This document shows, piece after piece, positions 46,440 through 55,379 of a DNA stretch of 64,000 bases. The notes beneath the pieces are model-generated. The model did not search any database. It was not told the origin of the DNA and saw nothing but the letters and a program-made list of their open reading frames with translations. The stretch is from positions 16,492,753 through 16,556,752 of the forward strand of contig CM068552.1 in NCBI GenBank assembly GCA_035048495.1, written 5' to 3'. How positions within the stretch are numbered: the stretch's first letter is position 1; each line of letters starts with the position of its first letter. Made by a program: the position numbers and the translations under genes. This DNA is from Euptelea pleiosperma (Eukaryota > Streptophyta > Magnoliopsida > Ranunculales > Eupteleaceae).

Positions 46440-47075
46440 CATCAGGGGGTGAATATCAACTTTATGACAACAAGCATTGCTAGTTTAATGCCAAATTTTG
46501 GATATCACACCTCAGGACGTTCACCTAGCATCTATTAGTTCATTTTTTTAGGCAACCTATTAGTTTATATTAAACGTCACTTCACCATACTCACCCATTA
46601 TTAAACACAACTACTTTGGTTTTAAAAAGCTTACCAGTTGTTGAAAAATAACCATATTTAACTACTTAATTACTCTTATGCCATTGATTATATTTTCAAT
46701 ATGGGTTGGGCTCAGGGTACCCCCTTTTTCTGATCTATCCTGGGAGTTGCGTGCTTAGCCCTGGATTCCGAGAATCCAATGGTGGTTGATAGCACTAAGT
46801 TGGCATTCACTTCTTGTCAGCAGCTTAACCACCGTTGGATTCATGAAATCTACAGACAAGCACACGAGTCCCTAGAGGGTTCAGAAAAAAGGAAAAAAAA
46901 AAGAAAAGAGGGAGGGGGGGGGGGGGGGGGTGCTCGGAACCTGATAATCATTAAATTACTTATCATGCTATTTTATCTATATTTTCAAAAAACCTTAACC
47001 ACTTAATTTATTCCCATATTTTTTCACCCATATTTATAGTCCCTTATAGTTTCCAGGTGTGCCGCACGTGCGTTG
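46440..47075 (+). mobile_element. Helitron-like fragment
   Basis: 46540-46690 has phrases shared with 56380-56680 and 57565-57620: acctattagtt, actcacccattatt, agcttaccagttgttgaaaa, aactacttaattactcttat, atgccatt. The right end, gtgccgcacgtgcgttgcacgcgagttgttatag at 47056-47088, has the GTGCGTTGCAC hairpin-type sequence near Helitron 3' ends. A partial copy of the 8374 foldback arm lies inside at about 46708-46757, and a 17-G run at 46914-46930. No helicase is present. Confidence 0.4.
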
Positions 47076-47100
47076 CACGCGAGTTGTTATAGGGCTTCTT

Positions 47101-47400
47101 CGGACCATAGTATGAGCCGCGTGGCACACTCTTAGAGACCATCGACCGTGTTGATGTTTGGCCCATCGCTAATTGGACCTACATACCAAAATTCAACTTG
47201 ATTAGTAACTTTTATCTGTTGGATTAATCTTTTCCATGGTTTATTTTTAACCATGGATTTCTAGCATTATTTGGGGTACAAGGATCCAAAGGTTAGAAAT
47301 CACTAATTGAGATGATTTTTGGTATGTAGGTCTACCTAGGGATGGGCCAAACATCCATACAGTCCGTAGTCTCTAGGGGTGTGTGCCATGTGGCTTCACA
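47101..47400. mobile_element. Palindromic MITE, CGGACCAT type
   Basis: The left arm is cggaccatagtatgagccgcgtggcacactcttagagacc...cgtgttgatgtttggccc. The right arm is gggccaaacatccatacagt...gtctctaggggtgtgtgccatgtggc. Inner pairs include aattggacctacataccaaa and tggtatgtaggtctacctag. Both CACGTG cores have decayed (ccgcgtgg, ccatgtgg). Confidence 0.65.
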
Positions 47401-47482
47401 CGTTCATACCAGACTTGGGCATGAGGGTGACCTGTTGGTTTCCCCCACGGGTCGCTGCTGTTGAGTAAAACTTTGATTGTTA

Positions 47483-47844
47483 GAGTAAAACTTTGATGAC
47501 AGTGCTGTCATCGAGGCTGATGACAGTGTGCAATATGAGCCACGTGACACACTCTTAGAGGAATCTGAATGTACGGATGTTTGGCGATCCCTAGGTGGAC
47601 CTACAAACCAAAAATCAGCCTGATTAGTGATTTATAGACCGTTGGATTGGAGTTATTTTCATGTGATTTTAACCGTGCGAATTTGAGCATTATTGACCAT
47701 TATTGAGATCCAAAGATTTGCAATCACTAATCAGGCTGATTTTTGGTTTGTAGGTCCACCTAAGGATTGGCCAAACATCGATGTGGTCAGAGTCTTTAAA
47801 GTGCCACGTGGCTTATATTGTGCGCTGTCATCAGAGTTTTACTC
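47483..47844. mobile_element. Palindromic MITE, GAGTAAAAC type, copy 3
   Basis: The ends are gagtaaaactttgatgacag and ctgtcatcagagttttactc. The arms include gtgtgcaatatgagccacgtg / ccacgtggcttatattgtgcg and cggatgtttggcgatcccta / taaggattggccaaacatcg. A second, shorter gagtaaaactttgat lies just upstream at 47463, a duplicated or remnant end. Confidence 0.72.
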
Positions 47845-47886
47845 ACTGCTCTCTTGTTAGATTTGAGCATGCGGAGAAACCCGCGG

Positions 47887-48031
47887 CTATAAAAACGTAG
47901 TCACGGAAAGAGAGACGCCGTGTCCATGTGGGGACTGTAGAGGAGACACCTCAGAGCTTTGGTGTCTCCGCCTCCCCTGCATTGAATCTCTCTCTCCCAA
48001 AACCTAATTTTCTCCACCACGAAAAAAGATT
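47887..48031 (+). promoter_or_regulatory. Candidate promoter and 5' leader exon
   Basis: A TATA-like CTATAAAAAC (47887-47896) is followed by CT-rich leader sequence with a telo-box-like aaaacctaatttt segment (47999-48011) and a possible splice donor ATT|GTAAGT at 48032. The next plus-strand coding exon I can recognise belongs to the alpha/beta hydrolase at 55380. It is therefore a candidate start for that gene, at 7 kb distance, but no connecting exon is proven. It lies 43 bases downstream of a MITE. Confidence 0.3.
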
Positions 48032-48039
48032 GTAAGTTT

Positions 48040-49320
48040 TAAAAGTGTCGTACCCGCAAAAGAACCTCCTTCCCGACGCTTCAAACCCTAATTTCTACAG
48101 AATTCCTTTCCCTCCTCGGTTTCTTCCACTGAAAACCCTAGCAAGTTCCAATTTCTTCCCCACCAGAAGCCTTTTTTTTTTTTTTTTTCTTTTTTGCTTC
48201 AAATTTGGCGACTTATTTGTTAAAGATCTGCTCAAATGGCGGGAATTTCAAATTTCCCGGCATGTGGACGCGGGAAAACGTCTCTTACCATTGCACAGAG
48301 CGACTTAAGGTTTTTGTCCGTTCGCGCCATCAATCGGAGAGGGACGACAAGGATTTCGAGGCCCTTCGAGGTACCAATATGAACTATAGTTGTGTTTCTC
48401 CCATTGGATGGTCCTCGGGATTCGCAATATTCGATTCTCAAGGACCGTCATGCGGGTAGTGCCGCAGGGAAGATGTCTTCCTCAGGACAGCAGCAACAAC
48501 TTTCTAGAAATTTCTTATCATTTTCTATTCGGAACCCTTAATTGACCTAACCGTTCCTGGAATCGGTGATCGTAACTGAATTTTTTCCCGAATTGACCAA
48601 AATGTCCCATTAGAATAGTCCTCATAATTATAGTTATTACGAGGAATGTTCGTTTTGTTAATTCGAATTCATATTTTAGGATAATAGTATTATTATTGGA
48701 AAACGTTAGCGTCCTCTCGAGGAGTACATCATCCCGAGGGTCTACACTGTTGGATGATCCTCGGGATTTGCACTCACATGAATCCTAAGAATGCACGCCC
48801 CATTTTTAGGGTGCCGACACTTTAGATGTGGCGCAGATTCCTCTACGTTCCGAGCACAAGTGCCCTTTGAGGAGTACTGTTATAACATAATTACTAAAAT
48901 TCCCTTCCAAAATTTTTTTTCTTCTCCTTAGGTAATAGGGTGAAGGTGTAGTTCTGAAATATAGAAATTCTCTCTCTCTTGGAAATTTTTAAAGGACAAC
49001 TGTTAGAAATCAGAGTTCTAGGGTTTTAGAAGAGAGAGAAGAGATGAGAGAAAGGGAAATGGGGAGAGTCGAACTTGATCGGTTCGGCCTCTCCATTTGT
49101 TATTAATATTAAGTACTTATAAAAAAAATATTAGTGACTTAAGTGGTGGGATGCACGTACAGAAAGAAAGGTGCACTCCCACAATAACAGAAACATAACC
49201 ACAATAATAAATTAAGAACTTTAACAACAACAATAATACCATCATCATCGTCCTAATCATTTACAATGCCTTATCCCAACTATTTGGAATCAATAACATG
49301 AATCCCATTTCACCATTCAA
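48040..49320. other. Gene-free repeat-like stretch
   Basis: 48390-48470 and 48740-48800 share the ttggatg-tcctcgggatt-gca phrase with each other and with 12818-12900. An oppositely oriented LINE/SINE-like tail (catcatcatcgtcctaatca ... tgccttatcccaactatttg) is at 49244-49300. Open frames at 48045-48459 are unsupported. Confidence 0.35.
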
Positions 49321-49324
49321 TTCT

Positions 49325-50310
49325 ATTCAGAGCTATGCTTTGCGGAGTAGAATGTTGGGCAATTAAGAAACAACATGTTCATAGGAGAGATATGCTCAAC
49401 ATTAAGGGTCAGTTTGGATTGCTTTCAAATCTGGCGCAAAAAACATTCACGCGTGCGAATGTTCTACAGGCCCACTGATTTGTCCACACCATTTTAAGCC
49501 TTGGTGGGCAAGTTTTATTTTATCATCAGAAAAAATGAAAAGGTGGGCTGTATGCTTGGGTCCACACGCTGACCGCATCATTTGGATGAGAAAATCGAAA
49601 GTGATTCAGACATTCATAAATTTTTTGCGTGCAAATCATTATGCACACCATCATTTGAGAAAGGATTATGATGATCATCATCATCATTTGAGTGTACAAT
49701 TGTTTTCTGTTAGAATTTTTTTTCTTGATTACCAAACTGACTAGGCTGCTAGCTGAGCTCGAAGAAAGGGATATTGTACACATGGAGAGAAGACAACAAG
49801 CGTGCTGACTTTCTTTCTTCTTTTTGTACAAATGATTCAGGGGTTTTGTTATATCCTTACAACTTCATTACTGCATTGTCTAAAGTTGTTGAAGATGATG
49901 CTAAGGTTTGTTAATACCCTACATTGTAATTTTTGTACATAGCATGAGTGGATCAAAGGGAGATTGAGATGGATAAGTAGAAAGACTGAAAAATGACAGA
50001 GAGGGAATCTAGAAGTAGAACAATAGGAGATAAAATAAAGGAAAGTTGATTGAAATGGTTTAGGTACATACAACAAAGACCAATGCTGGAACCAATGATG
50101 TGCGCCCTTTGGTGTTGATTGAAGGCTTTAAAAGTATAAAATGTATGCCAAAAAGGGTGTGGATTGAGGCAGCAAGAAGATCCGAAGGCACACATTCTAA
50201 CGGAAGATATGCCTCCAGGTATAATTGAATAGTGGAATAGGATTCATATTGTTAACTCCATATAGTTAGGATAGGGCAATGTTTATAACAAATAATGATG
50301 ATGACTTGAG
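49325..50310 (+). pseudogene. LINE ORF2 C-terminal fragment, interrupted
   Basis: 49330-49408 reads CGVECWAIKKQHVHRRDMLN, the conserved LLYGxECWxxKKxHxxKM stretch that follows the RT of one plant LINE group. At 49955-50090 the series resumes with LRWISRKTEK and, in another frame, IKES*LKWFRYIQQRP. Then comes decayed sequence ending in an (ATG)-type tail at 50295-50305. The intervening ~540 bases (49410-49950) are foreign and start gggtcagtttggattgcttt. Confidence 0.6.
49745..49908 (+). other. Unassigned exon-like sequence
   Basis: After a good acceptor context (ttaccaaactgactag) at 49744, the sequence reads LLAELEERDIVHMERRQQA, compositionally like a real coiled-coil exon. A second block, YPYNFITALSKVVEDDAK, ends at 49908 before GTTTGT, a possible donor, and follows a TTCAG acceptor at 49839. 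I do not recognise the protein, and the two blocks do not join cleanly. It lies in the DNA that interrupts the LINE fragment, so it could be a captured gene piece. Confidence 0.25.
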
Positions 50311-51467
50311 GGTACTTTTGATATTTTTATGTTTGTTCTTTGCAAGAATGTCAACTCTGAACTCAGATTAGTATCTTTGTGTTCCTAGCATCAAGTCCAA
50401 TCCTCTTTGTTATGCAAGGGAAATCTCTAGTTGCTTGGGAGATATTAAGGGTGTTGCGTGCCTAGAAAATAGTATCTCCTAGAAATCAGCTTTCTATGCA
50501 AAACAAAACTGATTTTGTGCTGTTTATTTGAGACAGTTTTGAAAGTTGCTGGAATTCCCAAATTCATTTGTTTGGATGAGATTTTCTTGAGAAGAGTTCA
50601 TAGTACTAAAAGTTAAATAAAATATAAAGTGCCCTAGATGCCCACATTGAACGAAGAAATGCACACTTGTAGATGAGGACGAGATTGCACCGAGCCTCGT
50701 GAGTAATTTGCCTTTCTTTCTTTTTTGAAGGAACAATGTATCTCAATCTTCTATTTTATCTCCAAAACTTGTGGTTTCCAATCTTAGTCTTTCTAAAAGT
50801 GTTGTAATCTATAGATCCCAGGCCTTTCTTTTCTGACAGTACACCAAAAAAGAGACTGTTGACGTTCTTTTAAACTAAAGACGATAATTTATATTGAGCA
50901 TACACACTCTAAAGATTTTGGTTTACGGTTACTTACATATCTTTTGTTATATGAAGCTAAATTGTTTGAAGTATACAATTAATTTTAGAAATTTGACTAG
51001 AAAGTTTTCTAAAAACCAAGGAAATAAATTTCGGTGTTGAGGTTTATTTCGACCAACATGGAAAGAATGCATTTTTTGTAGAAATGATGGAAATAATGCA
51101 TAAATGATTGAAATGTTTTGGAAAAGTTTGTGAAAAGTTAAGAAAATGATAAAACAAGCTTAAAACGCACTCATAAGCTATCAGACTATATATACAACCA
51201 TATGTAGTGTGGAAATGAATGACTATAGCGGTCCGTAATATGTTGAGGCAAGTATCTGATAGTCAGTCAAGGTATAATTTAATTGGATAACTATTATTTA
51301 ATTGCTAATTATAAAAAAAAAGTCATAAATCAAGGTGTTAACAAATCCTTGTTCACTTATACTATTGCCTTAATATTATGTATAATTTTAGAAAACCTAT
51401 TTACTATTAACTTATAACATTTACTTAACTTTTTTAATGTTTAAATAGTTTTTTTGGAAAAAATTTA
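50311..51467. other. Gene-free stretch left of the Mutator-like element
   Basis: No coding region is supported. 50951-51007 contains one copy of a ~60-base direct repeat whose second copy is at 54829-54843 plus 55129-55176. Confidence 0.35.
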
Positions 51468-53110
51468 GGGAAAATTACTTAAGGGCCCGTTACTTTTCAA
51501 TTACGGCCCTTCACCCACAGATGTTGTTCTATTCGGCTAAAAGGGGGTGCCTTTTTCGACATTGGCCCGGCACCCCCCAAATGCACTATTTTGAGCCCAT
51601 TTGTTCAATTTTTACCCTCATAGCCTCTGCGATGGTAGGTTTAGCTTTAGTGTACGAACCCATCATTTCAGCCTCTGTGATGGCAGGAGTAGCTTTAGTG
51701 TAGCTTCAGTTGCTCCAAACCTTATCAAGCTCTAATGGAGTAAAAAAAAATAGAAAAAAAAAACTTTGTTTTCTGTTCTGGATTCGTTGAGGAGGAAGAC
51801 GAAGCCATCACCAGATGATCTATGTTGTAATGGAGTTTAAGAAAAAAAACAAAGCAAAAAAGAGAGAAGAAGATCTCTCATTCTCTCTAGCTTCTTCTCC
51901 TTCTTTAGTCTCTCTGTCTCCTTCTCTAGCGCTTGGGATCCTTTCCAGTGGCCCCATCGTTGAAGATGAAGACGAAGCGACCACCAAGACAATCTGCTGC
52001 AATGGAGGTTAAGGAAAAAAAAACAAAAAAGGGAATAAGATATCTCATTCTTTCTAGTTTCCTCTCCCTCTCCAATCTCTTCCGTCTCCTTCTCCTTCTC
52101 CAGCGCTTGGGGTCCTTTCCAGTGGTCCCAGAAATCAGCAATGAGTAAATAAATGGCTATACTAGAAGCCTTTGGCGTCCAATCTACCTTGTTAAATCTA
52201 TTTTCAAAGATTTTACGATCTGCGGTTTTTGGTACTTTTTATTCCATATTATGAATAAGATAAAAAAAGTACCAATTTACAAATCTAGTAAAAAAAGTAC
52301 TGATTTTTAAAAAATAAATATCTGACCATATTCATGAGAGATTATTACACTGCAAAGCCATTGGAAGGGACCCCAAGCGTTGGGACAACTCCCTTGAATT
52401 CTACTGCGGCCGGAGAGATTCATGATTGAAGAGGACAATGGCCACTTCCATCTCTTGTCACATGAAAGTAGTTTAAAGTGTTCCAGAGCTCATATACATA
52501 AAAAATCGAACAAGGTGTTTAACCTAATCTAATCAATGATTGCTACTGCTTTCGAGTAATCAATGGTTGCTTCTGATTTCGGGTTCGGCTTTAGGGTAAT
52601 CAATTTTATCTTCTGCGTTAGGGTTTCACATTGAATCAAAGATAGCATTGATTCAAATCCTAATGGAAATGGAAATCGAAGCTTTCAAGTTGCTTGTATG
52701 GTTGACCTTCCTTTCTTTCATTTTTCTTTTGTGAGTGATTCTTGAATTTCTCTTGGACTGGACTCTTGGTGGGTACCTTCGTCTTCGTCTTCCACGAAAG
52801 AACTGAGAAAGAAAGGGAGAAAGAACAGAACAGAGGTGAGAAGAAATTTCTTTAAAAAAAAAGTTCTTTTTTTGGGATTTCTGTCACCGAACCTCAGACT
52901 GATGGGATCGTACACTAAAAGCTACTCCTGCGGTGGCAGGGGCTATGAAATATGCTAAAAGGGTAAAGATGGAACAAAAGGGCTTTGAACAGTGTAATTG
53001 GGGGTGCCAGGCCAATGTTCCAAAAAGGCACCCCCTTTCAGCTAAATAGAGCAGCAGCTGTGGGTGAAGGGCCGTAATTGCAAATTTACTGCCCCTCAAG
53101 TAATTTTCCC
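51468..53110. mobile_element. Non-autonomous Mutator-like element with long inverted repeats
   Basis: The termini gggaaaattacttaaggg and, in reverse complement, gggaaaattacttgagggg start inverted repeats of at least 230 bases that can be traced to about 330. Shared blocks are caattacggcccttcaccca, aagggggtgccttttt and gcaggagtagctttagtgta. The flanking nonamers aaaaattta (51459-51467) and aaaacttta (53111-53119) differ by one base, consistent with a 9-bp duplication. Long TIRs plus a 9-bp duplication point to the Mutator superfamily. No MURA transposase is present. The core has two tandem ~172-base units (51785-51957, 51958-52128) and inverted pieces of the same unit at about 52360-52400 and 52765-52797. 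Confidence 0.8.
51785..52128 (+). repeat. Two ~172-base direct repeats in the Mutator-like element
   Basis: Unit 1 (from cgttgaggaggaagacgaag) and unit 2 (from cgttgaagatgaagacgaag) both proceed through caatggag(g/t)tt-aaggaaaaaaa, a CT-rich stretch (ttctctctagcttc / ttctttctagtttc) and gcgcttgggatcctttccag. Each unit carries the same order of motifs with about 80 percent agreement by eye. Confidence 0.65.
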
Positions 53111-53800
53111 AAAACTTTAATCCATCTAACTTGTAGAAATGGCCAAATTATGCAACGTATAATAAATTTATCGTGGATATTTAGGGTAAAAACCAACGAT
53201 ATTGGGGTTTGCCCAAAATTTCAAATTTTCACCCATCCATGTACAAATCCAGTGTAAATGCATCATAGATTCATAGGTTTGATGTATTTACATCTAATCT
53301 ATCTATTTGTAGCAAGAAACGATAGCAATAAATTTTATATTTACGTACATTTCGAATTTGAAAAAAACTCCATAAAGGGATTCGATTCATCCTCACGATT
53401 AATCCGTGAACCAAGAAATCTACAATGGATTGATATTTTTTATAAGAAAGTATCTATATGGAAAGGGGTTCAATGGATGAAAAATGGGATTTGTGGTGGT
53501 TTTGAGCCCAAATATGTATTATTTCGGTCGAAATGTTTCTAGACATGTATGGAAATATGTCGTTTGAAGGTAGGAAACACCAGGAATAGAGGGACTATCT
53601 ATATTTTTGGAAATGTCTGGAAACACTTCGACTGAAATAATGCATATTTACACTGTTAATTGATCGAATTCACGTGAAATATTTCGACATGTATGGAAAC
53701 ATTTCATGAAATTTAACATTTTTTTCCATGTATGTTTTCTTTTCTACCGGTAACCTAGAAAATAGAAATATTTTGCGGAATAATATTTCCATAATTTCTT
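53111..53800. other. Gene-free stretch right of the Mutator-like element
   Basis: Several repeated phrases of the type catgtatggaaa-atttc (53543, 53697) and mutually inverted tttcg/cgaaa motifs, with no coding domain. Confidence 0.3.
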
Positions 53801-53814
53801 GATTTTTTATTTTT

Positions 53815-54828
53815 AATTTTTATAATTGGGTATATTTCACAAAAAAAAAGGGGGAAAAGCTCAAAGAGAACAAAGAAGGCCAAACTTCATCCTTACGATG
53901 GAGAAAGTTCCCCAAAGTAAATCGTCCCATTATATACAAAGGAATAAAAAAACCATCCTCTAAAGAGAGGGGAAACAAATGACCAAACAAAAAGAGAGGC
54001 TTTAACATACAAGATCATCTTAGGAGTCTTCATGGTTTAAAATTTCGGAATGTTTTGGTTTGTTTCGCCGAGACAAATCGAAACATTACCATACAATAAA
54101 TATATATATATATATTATTTCATGATTTTGAGAATGTTTCGGAATATTTCGTAATGTTTCAGGAATGTTTCGTTTCATTTCGGAGTTTGTCTCGGTTTTT
54201 CACTTGACCGAGACATTCCTCCGCAACGAAATTTTAAACCTTGCGAGTTCTTTCCTCTTTACCTTAAAAAATCCTACGATTTCTTTCCTTCCATATCTCC
54301 CACAAAATTGGAAAGGGAAGAAACTACCAAAGGAGCTTACTTTTCTTGGAAAATGAATTAGTCGCCACCCATTGGAACAAACCGCTCACATGCTGTGGTT
54401 TAACGTATGGGATATTGAAAAGACTAAAGAATATTTGCCAAATGTCGGATGTGACACTACAGTGAAGGAACAAGTGATTAACCGACTCTGCTTCTGCCTT
54501 ACACAACACACATCTGTTCGGCATATGCATACCTCTACTAATCAAATGATCAAGAGTAAGAATCTTGTTTTGGATCTCCATCCACACGAAGAACTTCACT
54601 CTGGATGGAACGGGGATCTTCCAAACAATATGGGCAGGAAAATCATGTTGGCTCTCCCCGAAGCTATGCTTATACATCGATCGAACTGAAGAGGAACCCA
54701 TAGTATCCCACTTCCAAATTCTTTTATCCGGATCCTCTGTTGGACATGGATTGGCGCCTACCCGATCAAGAAGAGTGTCTAGATTGTCCATCTCCCAATT
54801 AATTTATTTCCTTGCTAAAAACAAATAA
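53815..54828 (-). mobile_element. LINE 3' fragment with zinc-knuckle domain, interrupted by a MITE
   Basis: The minus-strand frame 54791-54324 (155 codons) reads the LINE post-RT region: RIWKWDTMGSSSVRSMYKHS, then WKIPVPSRVKFFVWMEIQNK and the zinc knuckle RCVLCKAEAESVNHLFLHCS. A Trp-rich tail and a CGRYGRKEIVGFFK-like segment follow at 54320-54245, where the sequence is interrupted at 54034-54241. It resumes as typical LINE 3' sequence (54030-53850) and ends in A-rich sequence near 53815-53845. 5'-truncated, with no RT. Confidence 0.8.
54034..54241. mobile_element. Small MITE with GGTTTAAAATTTCG ends
   Basis: The left end is ggtttaaaatttcggaatgt and the right end in reverse complement is ggtttaaaatttcgttgcgg. 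Further inner matches revolve around ccgagacaaa-cgaaac. It lies inside the minus-strand LINE fragment. A (TA)n run is at 54100-54116. No target duplication is evident. Confidence 0.6.
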
Positions 54829-54843
54829 TTTATATGATGCTAA

Positions 54844-55128
54844 GGGGGCGTTTGGGAACGAGAAGTAAAATCACTTCTACTTGTAGTAGAAGTTACTAGT
54901 TGAATTTTTACCTCCAAAAAAGTCTTAGAAATTAAAAGCGTTGGGAGGCCTTCTAATTTTTGAGAAGTAATTCTCTTAGAAGTTAAAAGCTAAAAAATTT
55001 AGCTTCAGTTTTAAGTTAGTTTTTAACTTTTCAAAAGTTAAAATATGAAACACATCCAAACTAACTTTTTAATTTTTTGGCTTATCAAAGTCAATAAGTT
55101 ACTTATGTTTGTGTTGCCAAGCGCCCCC
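54844..55128. mobile_element. PIF/Harbinger-type MITE with TAA target duplication
   Basis: The ends gggggcgtttgggaacg and, in reverse complement, gggggcgcttggcaacac form the inverted repeats. TAA at 54841-54843 is repeated at 55129-55131. The uninterrupted relative of its insertion site is at 50951-51007. It lies 249 bases upstream of the acceptor of hydrolase exon 55380. Confidence 0.8.
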
Positions 55129-55379
55129 TAAACTGTTTGAAGTATACAATTAATTTTAGAAAATTGATGAGAAAGTATAGTTAAGTTTTTAACCTAAATG
55201 TCATATCTACATTTCACTCGTGTCTTAAAACGTATTCTGACTTGGTACTTTTGAAAAAGGAAGTAGCCTTGTTACATGGGTCTAATGAAGGGCCTTCTAT
55301 CTTTGGCTAACTTGAGCAACAAAGGTTGTATTACAGAAAGTTTTTGGGTTGTTACTTCATTAATCTTTGTTTTTTTTAG

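Noticed and set aside
48045..48459. Frames of 84-87 codons downstream of a TATA box as a first coding exon
   Set aside because: They lack a conserved start, contain a long T run and overlap a dispersed repeat shared with 12818 and 48740.
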